The notes below the pieces were generated by a model. It did no database searches and was not told the origin of the DNA. It was given only the letters and a program-made list of their open reading frames with translations. DNA of 64,000 bases from CAMEON01 sp045531965 (GTDB lineage Bacteria; Bacillota; Clostridia; Oscillospirales; CAG-272). Of the stretch, positions 52,892 to 61,026 are shown in pieces; position 1 is the first letter of the stretch, and each line of letters begins with the position of its first letter. The position numbers were made by a program, and so were the translations under genes. The DNA is taken from assembly GCA_045531965.1 (NCBI GenBank), contig JAZSFA010000004.1:44181-108180 (forward strand), read 5' to 3'.

Positions 52892-54673
52892 ATGGCAATG
52901 AACCGTCAGAACGTCCCCGAGAACCGCAAGTGGTGTCTGGAGGACATTTTCCCCACCCTCGAGGCTTGGGAAGCCAAGTACGCCGAACTGGAAGGCAAGC
53001 TGGATTTTGCCAAGTATGAAGGCAAGCTTGCTAACGTTGATACCCTTTATGAGTGCATGGAAACCCTCAACGCCATCGTCTATGATTTCAGCTGGCTGGC
53101 TGTCTACGCCCATATGCGCGCCGACGAGGATACCCGCATCTCTGCCAACGCCGCCCTCAATATGCGCGTATCCATGCTGGGCATGAAGCTGTCCGCCGCC
53201 ACCGCCTTTATCACCCCCGAGCTGACAGCCCTCCCTGTGCAGACCCTGCAGTCCTTTATTGATGATCCCAGACTCTCGGATTACGACTATACCCTCAAGG
53301 GCATCCTGAAGCAGAAGCCCCATGTCCTGTCCAAGGATGTGGAAGCCATCCTTGCCAACGGTAGCCGTGTCTTTGGTGGCTACCATCAGGTGTTCAATAT
53401 GTTGGACAACGCCGACTTCCCCTATCCCACCATTAAGGTCAACGGCGAGAAGGTCACCCTCTCCCACGGTATGTACGGTGTCATGCTCCATTCCCCCGAC
53501 CGCAAGGTGAGAAAGGCGGCTTTCCAGGCTTACTATAACGCTTACATCGGACTCATCAACACCATCACCGCTACCTATTCCGGCAATGTGGACAAGGACG
53601 TGTTCATTGCCCGCACCCGTAAGTACAACAGCTGTCTGGAGATGGCACTCGCCAATGAGGACGTGGATATCAAGGTCTATCAAAATCTTCTCAAGAGCGT
53701 CAAGAAGGGGTTGCCCCTGCTCCATCGCTACTACCGCGACCGCAAAAAGATGCTGGGCTTCAAGTCCATGCATATGTATGACGTCTACGTGTCCCCCATC
53801 GAGGACGCCGAGATGAAGCTGGACTACGAGGACGCCTTCAAGCTGGTCAAGGAAGGTCTTGCCCCCTTGGGTGAGGAATACCAGAACCTTTTGCAGGAGG
53901 CACATGACAACGGCTGGATCGACGTGGAGGAGACCGAGGGCAAGAGAAGCGGCGCTTACAGCACCGGCGTGTTCGGACTCAAGCACCCCTACGTCCTGCT
54001 GAATTACCAGCCCACCACCAACGATATCTTCACCATCGCCCACGAGCTGGGTCACGCCATGCATACCTACTTCTCCTGCAAGAATCAGCCCCAGGAGAAG
54101 GCTGACTATAAGATCTTTGTGGCGGAAGTGGCAAGCACTGTCAACGAGGTTCTGCTGGTCAAGTACCTGCTCAAGAACACCGAAGACGTCAAGCTCAAGC
54201 GCTACCTGCTGTCTTATTATATGGATACCCTCAAGGGTACGCTGTTCCGTCAGACCCAGTTTGCCGAGTTTGAGTATATCGCCCACGATATGGCAGAGAA
54301 GGGTCAGCCCCTCACCAAGGACGCCCTGTGCGAGGTCTATTTGAACCTGAACAAGAAGTACTACGGTCGCTCGGTGGTGTCCGATCCCGAGATCGCCTAC
54401 GAGTGGGCAAGAATTCCCCACTTCTACCGCAGCTTCTATGTCTATAAGTACGCCACGGGTATCATTTCCGCCGTCTCCATCGCCGAACGCATCTACAACG
54501 AGGGCGCGCCCGCCGTGGCTGACTACTTCAAGTTCCTGTCCTCGGGCGGTTCCGACAGTCCCGTGGAGTTGCTCAAACTGGCGGGCGTTGACCTGACCAA
54601 GATGGACGCTTTCAACGCTTGCATGGATTCCTTCAAGGCGGCGCTCAACGAGTTCGAGGCGCTGGGCGATTAA
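52892..54673 (+). CDS. pepF: oligoendopeptidase F
   Basis: The 593-residue M3-family zinc metallopeptidase has the HELGH motif at residues 384-388 in FTIAHELGHAMHTYF, with a conserved EVASTVNE segment about 25 residues later that supplies the third zinc ligand. GVFGLKHPYVLLNYQ, the N-terminal helical domain and C-terminal YKYATGIISAVSIAERI are typical of PepF. It hydrolyses peptides of roughly 7-17 residues in the cytoplasm. AGGAGGTAA precedes ATG 52892. Length is normal. Confidence 0.96.
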   Translation: MAMNRQNVPENRKWCLEDIFPTLEAWEAKYAELEGKLDFAKYEGKLANVDTLYECMETLNAIVYDFSWLAVYAHMRADEDTRISANAALNMRVSMLGMKLSAATAFITPELTALPVQTLQSFIDDPRLSDYDYTLKGILKQKPHVLSKDVEAILANGSRVFGGYHQVFNMLDNADFPYPTIKVNGEKVTLSHGMYGVMLHSPDRKVRKAAFQAYYNAYIGLINTITATYSGNVDKDVFIARTRKYNSCLEMALANEDVDIKVYQNLLKSVKKGLPLLHRYYRDRKKMLGFKSMHMYDVYVSPIEDAEMKLDYEDAFKLVKEGLAPLGEEYQNLLQEAHDNGWIDVEETEGKRSGAYSTGVFGLKHPYVLLNYQPTTNDIFTIAHELGHAMHTYFSCKNQPQEKADYKIFVAEVASTVNEVLLVKYLLKNTEDVKLKRYLLSYYMDTLKGTLFRQTQFAEFEYIAHDMAEKGQPLTKDALCEVYLNLNKKYYGRSVVSDPEIAYEWARIPHFYRSFYVYKYATGIISAVSIAERIYNEGAPAVADYFKFLSSGGSDSPVELLKLAGVDLTKMDAFNACMDSFKAALNEFEALGD

Positions 54674-54918
54674 AAACAGAGGAAAGGATTCATTTCCTTG
54701 CGGAAATGTTCATTTTCAGGCTACTCATCCACCGCTAAAGCGGTCTCCCTGCCCTCACAAGGGAAGGCTCTCGTGCGAAATGGCATGACGCTAAAAATTT
54801 GACATTTTCTGCCGTTTGTGTTGTACCGAAAGCGCAGATAACGAAAAAAATCAATAATTTTTGAAAAAATTTCCTTTCCCCTGTAAGATTCACCGCAAAA
54901 AATGTGTCTTATATAGTG

Positions 54919-54959
54919 AGGGCAGGTGGGTGCGTGCCCATCTGCCCTTACGTCTTTTT
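54919..54959 (+). terminator. strong hairpin with T-run before the lipoprotein gene
   Basis: A 12-bp stem (54919-54930 with 54937-54948, one G-T pair, loop TGCGTG) is followed by a T-run, ending ten bases before the ribosome site at 54960. It may terminate pepF transcription or act as an attenuator in the lipoprotein leader. Confidence 0.7.
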
Positions 54960-54972
54960 GGAGGTTCTTCCT

Positions 54973-55887
54973 ATGAAAAACATCAAGCGCCTGCGCTGTG
55001 CCGTGATGCTGTTCATGGCTGTCGTCCTGCTTCTGACCTTCGCCGCCTGCAACCCTGCCGATCTGGCCGAGGAAAACGCCGAGGTGAGGGAGATGACCGA
55101 GGGCATGATCGACGCTATTCTGGATAATGATCCCGCCGCGGCCTACGCGCTGTTCCCCAGCTTGACGCAAGCTGAGTTTGACAGCTTCTTTCCTGCCGCC
55201 CGAAAGTATTTGGCGGGCGTGGAGTCCTATACCCTGACCATGTTGGGGGTCAACGTCAACATGAAAAACGGCGTGACCCAATACACCGTGGTCTACCGCA
55301 TGGAAACCAACACCCAACCCTATGAGATCACCGCCAGCACGGTCTCCGACGTAGAAGGCTTTTACGGCTTCCATGTGGTCTCTGAGAAAGACAGCACCCC
55401 TCGCCACACAGGCACGCTGAACAATATGAAGGGCGCAAACGTGTTGCAGTGGGGACTTTTGATCGTGGGCTTGGGGACGTATGCCGTGATCATCTGGGCT
55501 TTGGTGGATTGCATCCGCCGCAAGCTCCATAAGAAATGGGCGTGCTTCCTGCTCATCCTGCTGGGCTCGGTGGCGTTTTTGTTCACCGTCCGATCCGGCA
55601 GCATAAACTTCAACGTGGGCTTTTTGAATCTGTTCTCCTATACAGCTCTCATGGTCTATCAGAATCCGCCTGATGCCCTCCAACTGCGTATCTTTGTGCC
55701 TGTGGGTGCCATTGTGTACCTCGCTCTCCGCAACCGCTGGACTGTCCGTCAGATCCCCGACAACGCCCCTATGCTTGTCCTGCCATCGGATGATCCTGCC
55801 GAGCAGGATGGCGGGGCAGGGAACCCTCTCGCCGAAACTGACGATACCCCTGCAGAAGATACACAGGACCCCCCGGCGGAGGCATGA
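54973..55887 (+). CDS. membrane-anchored lipoprotein of unknown function
   Basis: The 304-residue protein has a lipoprotein signal (VMLFMAVVLLLTFAAC). The next 130 residues are a small alpha/beta domain similar in outline to NTF2-like or DUF4878-type extracytoplasmic domains (MIDAILDNDPAAAYALFPSL...YTVVYRMETNTQ). Three or four membrane helices lie between about 160 and 265 (LLIVGLGTYAVIIWALVDCI). The C-terminal tail is acidic and Pro-rich. ATG 54973 follows GGAGG. The family is not recognised. Confidence 0.7.
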   Translation: MKNIKRLRCAVMLFMAVVLLLTFAACNPADLAEENAEVREMTEGMIDAILDNDPAAAYALFPSLTQAEFDSFFPAARKYLAGVESYTLTMLGVNVNMKNGVTQYTVVYRMETNTQPYEITASTVSDVEGFYGFHVVSEKDSTPRHTGTLNNMKGANVLQWGLLIVGLGTYAVIIWALVDCIRRKLHKKWACFLLILLGSVAFLFTVRSGSINFNVGFLNLFSYTALMVYQNPPDALQLRIFVPVGAIVYLALRNRWTVRQIPDNAPMLVLPSDDPAEQDGGAGNPLAETDDTPAEDTQDPPAEA

Positions 55888-55986
55888 CCGCTTTCCGACA
55901 GGGAAGCGCTTGGGGGCAGTCCATAGCCTTTTGGGGGAGGATTTTCGAGGCGTTCGAAAAAAAGAAAAATATTTTTCAAAAACCTC

Positions 55987-56015
55987 TTGACATTTGATGT
56001 AAAATCGTGTATAAT
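55987..56015 (+). promoter_or_regulatory. promoter of the tRNA-Leu pair
   Basis: TTGACA (55987-55992), 17-base spacer, TATAAT (56010-56015), about 45 bases before the first tRNA. Confidence 0.85.
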
Positions 56016-56059
56016 CTATCCGTTGCCTTTCGTGAACCCTCTTGGAGGGCGACGGATAT

Positions 56060-56144
56060 GCGGGAGTGGCGGAACTGGTAGACGCGCACGTTTGAGGGGC
56101 GTGTGGTTCACACCGTACGGGTTCAAGTCCCGTTTCCCGCACCA
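56060..56144 (+). tRNA. tRNA-Leu (anticodon GAG)
   Basis: 85 bases including encoded CCA. Acceptor GCGGGAG pairs with TTCCCGC; anticodon loop TTGAGGG reads GAG. The long variable arm typical of tRNA-Leu follows. The T-arm GGGTTCAAGTCCC is standard. Confidence 0.95.
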
Positions 56145-56200
56145 GTTGCAAGTTGCATCATGCAATCGTGTGGTGCAACTGCACTGTGAAAATTTCATAC

Positions 56201-56287
56201 GCGGGCATGGCGGAATTGGCAGACGCGCTAGATTCAGGTTCTAGTCGGGGCAACTCGGTGGAGGTTCAAGTCCTCTTGCCCGCACCA
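56201..56287 (+). tRNA. tRNA-Leu (anticodon CAG)
   Basis: 87 bases including encoded CCA. Anticodon stem CTAGA/TCTAG with loop TTCAGGT reads CAG; long variable arm and AGGTTCAAGTCCT T-arm present. Cotranscribed with the previous tRNA, 56 bases apart. Confidence 0.95.
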
Positions 56288-56289
56288 TT

Positions 56290-56329
56290 GAGAGTGTATG
56301 TTGAACCATCGGCATACACTCTCTTCTTT
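56290..56329 (+). terminator. terminator of the tRNA operon
   Basis: GAGAGTGTATG (56290-56300) pairs with CATACACTCTC (56313-56323), followed by TTCTTT. Between 56330 and 56545 I see no gene. Confidence 0.9.
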
Positions 56330-56545
56330 ACCAATTAATATAACAAGATAGGCACGCATCTCTATCCCATAGTGAGTTGCGTGCCATCTTATTTATTATT
56401 GTTTACAATTCATACACCATTTGATGGACAGCAAGGCACAGAAGCACATCTATGATACTCACCGCAAGATGCTCCGCCATCGAAAAGAGAAGCAAAAATA
56501 TATTTTGCAGACTATAAGTTGCTGATCGCTCTAATTTGGCGCCGC

Positions 56546-58549
56546 TTAGTCCGCTATTATTTTTTTGATGATTCTAAATATTCCCAAAAAGTTGTCAAAA
56601 TTGAATTTGTCCGGATTTTCAGATACATATTTCGCAAAATTCATTTTAGATAAAGCGTAGTTGTTTACTCCATCTGAATTTGTTATACATGTAATTCGAT
56701 CACCTTGTGTTCCCTCAATTATATTAATCTTGTTAGGTCCGCACACATTGGCTCTTTCGCAAAAACGATCTATATCTGGTGCCAAGCCACGTGCGTCGAA
56801 TTCATTCCCGATATACAATCTACGGACTACTCCTTCAATTAGCACTTCAGTTTTTATCTCATCATCACTATAAAGGTGCTCAATGCAAATACCCGGTGTA
56901 TCCTTTCGACTTTCGGGAACAGGGATGATAAAAGAATAGACATTTTCTGCCCATTTTTTGTATCCCACTTCACTATTTCCCATCTTTGTATTAGTCGTTG
57001 GAACATCACAGTCTGCAATAAAAATATATTTAGTATTTTGAGGTAACTTGGCATAATTCTCACAAATACTAGTAAGAGTTGTATTGCCCATTTCTAGTTT
57101 ATATTGTACATCAGAGTCACTGTTTGCAGGCTCGTATTCAAAGAAATCGAATTCCAACTCGCTAAATAAATCCGAATATTCTTCTTTGTCTTTTAGTACT
57201 GTGAGCGCAGTTTTCATGTGTTTCCAATCTGTCGCACCTTCGGTAATCACAATAACTTTGGATGTTAACAAAGTATTGGCTGTTCCTAACGCGAGTTCTG
57301 CGTCTTTCTGATAAGTTTGGGTAGTTTTAAAATACTCATACGCACGCTGGAATTCTAAAAAACGCTCTACAGAAATTTTTGTCGCAGTAGGCATTTCATA
57401 TATTTCAAATCCATCCTCGCCGAATTCTTCCTGCATACCAAGAAGAAATAAAGGCGCATGACTTGTTATAATAAACTGAACCTTCGGAAACATTTTTATC
57501 AATTTAGGAAGAACTTCCTTTTGCATTTTTGTATGTAAATGTAGTTCTACTTCATCAATCACAACGATTCCCGTAATATTGCTCAATGTTGAACTTTCAT
57601 GAAAATTATTTGTTTCTGCATACCTAACTATTGTAGAAAACATATTGAACAAAGCGATTTGTCCTGTAGAAAGCGAATCTAGCGTTGGTGTAACAACCTC
57701 TTTAGTTTCTGCATCTATTATTCTAAACCTTGAATAACCACTACTCCTGCTGTTTAACGAAAATAATATGCTTTTTCCAATAATACTACTCATAATTGCT
57801 TCAAGATTTTTTCTAGAAAGTGTTGAAATCAAAAAAGTTAGCAATTTATCCTGTTGCATTTCGGTGATTTTTCTCAAATCGGTTAGTTGATCCAATCTAG
57901 AGTCAACAATTACATCAAGTAGCCATTGTAAATTAATATTTGTTACATTCTTTACAGATATTGGATTTTTCAACTTTCTAGCCCAATTTGTATGGACTGA
58001 GGGATGCACCATCTCATCGTTATAGTACTTGTCTCCCAGCCACATTGGCTTTTCGTATCGGTCTGGTCCAAAATAGCATATTGCATTTTTTTCAAATGCG
58101 TTTTTAGCGATTTGATCTGAATCCTGTACCATCTTATAATTCCCCTGCTCGTCCCATGAAAAACCTAGCAACTCACCATGGGGAATTTGCTTCTTAAATT
58201 CAGATATAGATATTCTTCCTGACTTAAATACATAATACAGGGGAGATGTATCCTTGAAAGAAAGATAAGAATACATATAGTTTGATCCAGTTCTAATTTC
58301 AATAGGACTAATTGCTTTATAATATTGATGCCCGCCAGAATTATCATTGCTCTGTAAAACATTATCATAATGCTCTGATGCCAAAGTGAAAAAAGAATCA
58401 ACAATATTGGACAACAAGGTGGATTTTCCACTTCCGTTCTCCCCAACAAATACTATTGGTTTAGGCGTACCATCATTATTGAACGGGAAATCAACACATA
58501 CCCTTTCTATTGGACCAACATTCATGTCGTAGAGTTTATCTATATACAT
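56546..58549 (-). CDS. OLD-like AAA ATPase with TOPRIM-type C-terminal region
   Basis: The 667-residue protein has Walker A GENGSGKST (residues 36-44), an ABC-type signature region LDSLSTGQIALFNM and Walker B GIVVIDEVELHLH followed by the ITSHAPLFL switch. After about residue 430 a TOPRIM-like part has VIVITEGATDWKHM (glutamate) and YIFIADCDVPTTNTK (acidic pair). This is the build of OLD-family nucleases and related single-gene phage defences. AAGGGGCG precedes ATG 58549. The gene is far more AT-rich than its neighbours and lies beside two tRNA genes, so it was probably acquired. No partner gene is obvious. Confidence 0.75.
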   Translation of the reverse strand: MYIDKLYDMNVGPIERVCVDFPFNNDGTPKPIVFVGENGSGKSTLLSNIVDSFFTLASEHYDNVLQSNDNSGGHQYYKAISPIEIRTGSNYMYSYLSFKDTSPLYYVFKSGRISISEFKKQIPHGELLGFSWDEQGNYKMVQDSDQIAKNAFEKNAICYFGPDRYEKPMWLGDKYYNDEMVHPSVHTNWARKLKNPISVKNVTNINLQWLLDVIVDSRLDQLTDLRKITEMQQDKLLTFLISTLSRKNLEAIMSSIIGKSILFSLNSRSSGYSRFRIIDAETKEVVTPTLDSLSTGQIALFNMFSTIVRYAETNNFHESSTLSNITGIVVIDEVELHLHTKMQKEVLPKLIKMFPKVQFIITSHAPLFLLGMQEEFGEDGFEIYEMPTATKISVERFLEFQRAYEYFKTTQTYQKDAELALGTANTLLTSKVIVITEGATDWKHMKTALTVLKDKEEYSDLFSELEFDFFEYEPANSDSDVQYKLEMGNTTLTSICENYAKLPQNTKYIFIADCDVPTTNTKMGNSEVGYKKWAENVYSFIIPVPESRKDTPGICIEHLYSDDEIKTEVLIEGVVRRLYIGNEFDARGLAPDIDRFCERANVCGPNKINIIEGTQGDRITCITNSDGVNNYALSKMNFAKYVSENPDKFNFDNFLGIFRIIKKIIAD

Positions 58550-58640
58550 ATAACGCCCCTTTCTTGAATAAAACTCGAACACTTTCCCAAAGACACACTT
58601 TGCCTTAGTGCCCCTGCCATTTGCAGGACTTTATGAGAGT

Positions 58641-58669
58641 ATTATAGCATGAAATAGCGAAATATGCAA
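58641..58669 (-). promoter_or_regulatory. promoter of the OLD-like gene
   Basis: Minus strand: TTGCAT (58669-58664), 17-base spacer, TATAAT (58646-58641), preceded by TG. Confidence 0.65.
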
Positions 58670-58960
58670 GTTATTATGTAAAATATAAGCAATATTTTCC
58701 GATTTTTCACCTTTCACTGTATCCAGTAGCATAGTGCTCTCATATGTCAATGTAAAATGAAAATCCAAGAATGAATTGCAAACGAAAACTATAGATCAAT
58801 TCAGTAAACATTCGTAATATCAGTGAGTGCATCGTACTATGGTAGATTTTTTATTAAATACATGGTACACTGTAGCCGTATACATTAAGGCGTAGATTGA
58901 ATTGCATTAGCAAAATGCCTAGTGTAATGCAAATACATCAAGTATAAAATTACTTCAATC

Positions 58961-59011
58961 GAGGACACCCCCCGCTATGTGAATATCAAGGAGCGACTCG
59001 TCGATCTGTAA
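58961..59011 (+). pseudogene. short C-terminal remnant of an unknown gene
   Basis: In the otherwise empty stretch 58670-59040 the plus strand has EDTPRYVNIKERLVDL followed by TAA. The codon use and composition differ sharply from the AT-rich bases before it. It looks like the tail of a gene cut off by the acquisition of the AT-rich segment to its left. Source family not recognised. Confidence 0.3.
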
Positions 59012-59046
59012 AGCTTCCTCTCGCTGCGTGCCGGGCGGTTTCGTTA

Positions 59047-59075
59047 TGGACAAATTCACAATTACATGCTATAAT
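59047..59075 (+). promoter_or_regulatory. promoter of the sigma-factor gene
   Basis: TGGACA (59047-59052), 17-base spacer, TATAAT (59070-59075), with TG one base before the -10. The longer open frame upstream of 59142 crosses it and is rejected. Confidence 0.6.
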
Positions 59076-59141
59076 TATTTCATAACTCCCCGTAACCAAA
59101 TTCAAAACCGCCACACTATTGGGATGAAAGGAGGCGAGGAA

Positions 59142-60755
59142 ATGCAAGAATCGAATGCTATGCGAGATCGCTTGATCCAAGAATTTGCCGATAACTATAT
59201 GGAAAAGCTGTTTTATTTCTGTCTCAAAAAGACAGGCAGTCGAACAGAAGCGGAAGACTTGACGCAGGATATCGCATTGAATATTCTGACTGCTCTGGAC
59301 AAAGGCACCATTCCAACGAGCTTTTCGGCTTGGGTCTGGCAGATCGCACGCAACCGCTACTGCGCGTGGGCCAAGGACAAGCATGATCGAAACGAGACGG
59401 TAACCGGTTTCGACATCGGCGATTATGAGATTCCGGACGAGAGCGAAAATATCCTTGATGAAATGATTCATGCTGAGCTGATAGCTCTGCTTCGGCGGGA
59501 GCTGGCGTTTATCAAAAGTGATTATCGTGACATCGTCGTCGCCCATTACTTAGATGGCAAAAGCCTTCGTGAGATCGCATCGTCGCTGTCCCTTTCGGAG
59601 AACACGGTGAAGCAACGGCTTTTCCGTGCAAGACAAATTTTGAAAGAAGGTATGGATATGGCAAGAGAATTTGGTGTGAAAAGCTATAAGCCGGAGGAAG
59701 TGAACTATAGCAACAACTGTTCACGCCCCGGCGACAAGAACCAACCCTATAGTGTGATGGAACACAAAATGTACCAGAATATTCTGTTGGAGGCCTACGG
59801 AAATCCTTCCACCGCAGAAGAGCTTTCCCTGGAGCTTGGCGTGGCACTCCCTTATATGGAGGATGAACTGGAATGGCTAACGAAGGAAACCTTTTTGATC
59901 AAAGACGGAAATAAATATCAAACCGCGTTTCCTATCGTAAGCCGTTCTGCCCAAGAGCAAGTACATTTCGCTTGGTTAACCGCTGCGCCCTCGATTACAA
60001 AAGCCTTGATCTCTTTTGTGGAGCGTCTGAATGATGCGTTTGCGGAGCAAGGGGAGCCGTTCTATGGACAATATCAGGACTATGAAAGCGCCAAGTGGTC
60101 GATTTTGATGTTGGCGTGTGATTATTTTATGTATAAGGCGCCGAAAATCCGTGATTTTACCCAGCGTCCCGACAACGGATATTGGGATATGATCGGATAT
60201 CAGAAGCGACCTGTATCTGAGCCAAATTTTGTTGGAAACCACGGCGGCTATTATGGCTTCCAACAGTTCAAATATGAATTCGACGGTATTTCTGATCGAA
60301 CACCTCCTTATCTTACAGAAGAGGAATCGAAGGTTCTGTATGATTTCGTCATGAGAAATACGGTGGATGGAAATTGTGAAATCGTTGAAAAACTGATTGG
60401 ATACGGATATTTGATAAAAAGTGGAAGCACGTATATCCCCGATGTTGTCACGATCAAAATGGATGAAGTCAGAAATGCGATTCGGAGCATGGACGAGCGC
60501 GTCATGTCTGAACTTTCTGTGCTGGCTGAACATGCAAAAGCTTTGCTGAAAAACTTATATGACGAGGTTTACGGCATCGTATGTGCTGATCTTCCTCCTG
60601 CCTTTTTGAATGATATTTATCAATGCAGAATGGCAGTATCGAATTGTTATTTCTGCCGCGGATATGTAATGGCGGAAGCATTGAAAAATGGGTATTTGCT
60701 CGCTTATGATCAAGTAAGTCCCGCCATTGGCGCACATTTTTGGCTCAATTCATAA
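59142..60755 (+). CDS. ECF-type sigma factor with a long C-terminal domain
   Basis: The 537-residue protein has sigma region 2 at about residues 8-85 (YFCLKKTGSRTEAEDLTQDI, FSAWVWQIARNRY) and region 4 at about 112-165 (YRDIVVAHYLDGKSLREIAS, LSLSENTVKQRLFRARQIL). The remaining ~365 residues, with an expected winged-helix-like start (AEELSLELGVALPYMEDELE) and mostly helices, contain no recognised motif; several Cys occur near the end (NCYFCRG). AAAGGAGGCGAGG precedes ATG 59142. Large ECF proteins with C-terminal extensions use them for sensing or control. It may regulate the convergent ABC operon. Confidence 0.85.
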   Translation: MQESNAMRDRLIQEFADNYMEKLFYFCLKKTGSRTEAEDLTQDIALNILTALDKGTIPTSFSAWVWQIARNRYCAWAKDKHDRNETVTGFDIGDYEIPDESENILDEMIHAELIALLRRELAFIKSDYRDIVVAHYLDGKSLREIASSLSLSENTVKQRLFRARQILKEGMDMAREFGVKSYKPEEVNYSNNCSRPGDKNQPYSVMEHKMYQNILLEAYGNPSTAEELSLELGVALPYMEDELEWLTKETFLIKDGNKYQTAFPIVSRSAQEQVHFAWLTAAPSITKALISFVERLNDAFAEQGEPFYGQYQDYESAKWSILMLACDYFMYKAPKIRDFTQRPDNGYWDMIGYQKRPVSEPNFVGNHGGYYGFQQFKYEFDGISDRTPPYLTEEESKVLYDFVMRNTVDGNCEIVEKLIGYGYLIKSGSTYIPDVVTIKMDEVRNAIRSMDERVMSELSVLAEHAKALLKNLYDEVYGIVCADLPPAFLNDIYQCRMAVSNCYFCRGYVMAEALKNGYLLAYDQVSPAIGAHFWLNS

Positions 60756-60764
60756 AGCAAACCG

Positions 60765-60793
60765 CCGAGAGTAACCTTTGGTCGCTCTCGGCA
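60765..60793. terminator. hairpin between convergent genes
   Basis: GCCGAGAG (60765-60772) with CTCTCGGC (60786-60793), nine bases after the sigma-factor stop. The T-run is poor. Confidence 0.5.
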
Positions 60794-60821
60794 GCTTTGG
60801 TCATTGAGAATTAACAATCAT

Positions 60822-61007
60822 TTAAGTGGTCTCGGTTTCCTTTGCTTTCCTTTGAGCCATACGTTCACTCAAATAATCTTCAATACCACGCCATGTCCCA
60901 AAAATCTTAAAGTATTCGTTGATATCATCCTCGCCATATTGATCTTTATAGGCTTGCATGATCTTGATTTTGTTCATAGTATCCTTGGTAAATTCCTGAT
61001 CGTTCAT
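60822..61007 (-). CDS. 61-residue hydrophilic protein at the end of the ABC operon
   Basis: ATG 61007 follows AAAGGAG and lies 19 bases after the ABC transporter stop, so it is part of the operon. The protein is helical and acidic/basic mixed (MQAYKDQYGEDDINEYFKIF, GTWRGIEDYLSERM) without a leader-type Gly-Gly site or Cys. It is not an obvious bacteriocin precursor. It may be a regulator or immunity protein for the exporter. Family not recognised. Confidence 0.6.
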   Translation of the reverse strand: MNDQEFTKDTMNKIKIMQAYKDQYGEDDINEYFKIFGTWRGIEDYLSERMAQRKAKETETT

Positions 61008-61026
61008 AGTAGTATCTCCTTTGTAA

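Noticed and set aside
52868..54421. A 517-codon minus-strand frame within pepF
   Set aside because: Shadow of the pepF reading frame; no start signals or recognisable domains.
60822..61007. Bacteriocin precursor
   Set aside because: The small protein has no double-glycine leader, no Cys/Ser/Thr-rich core and no modification genes nearby.
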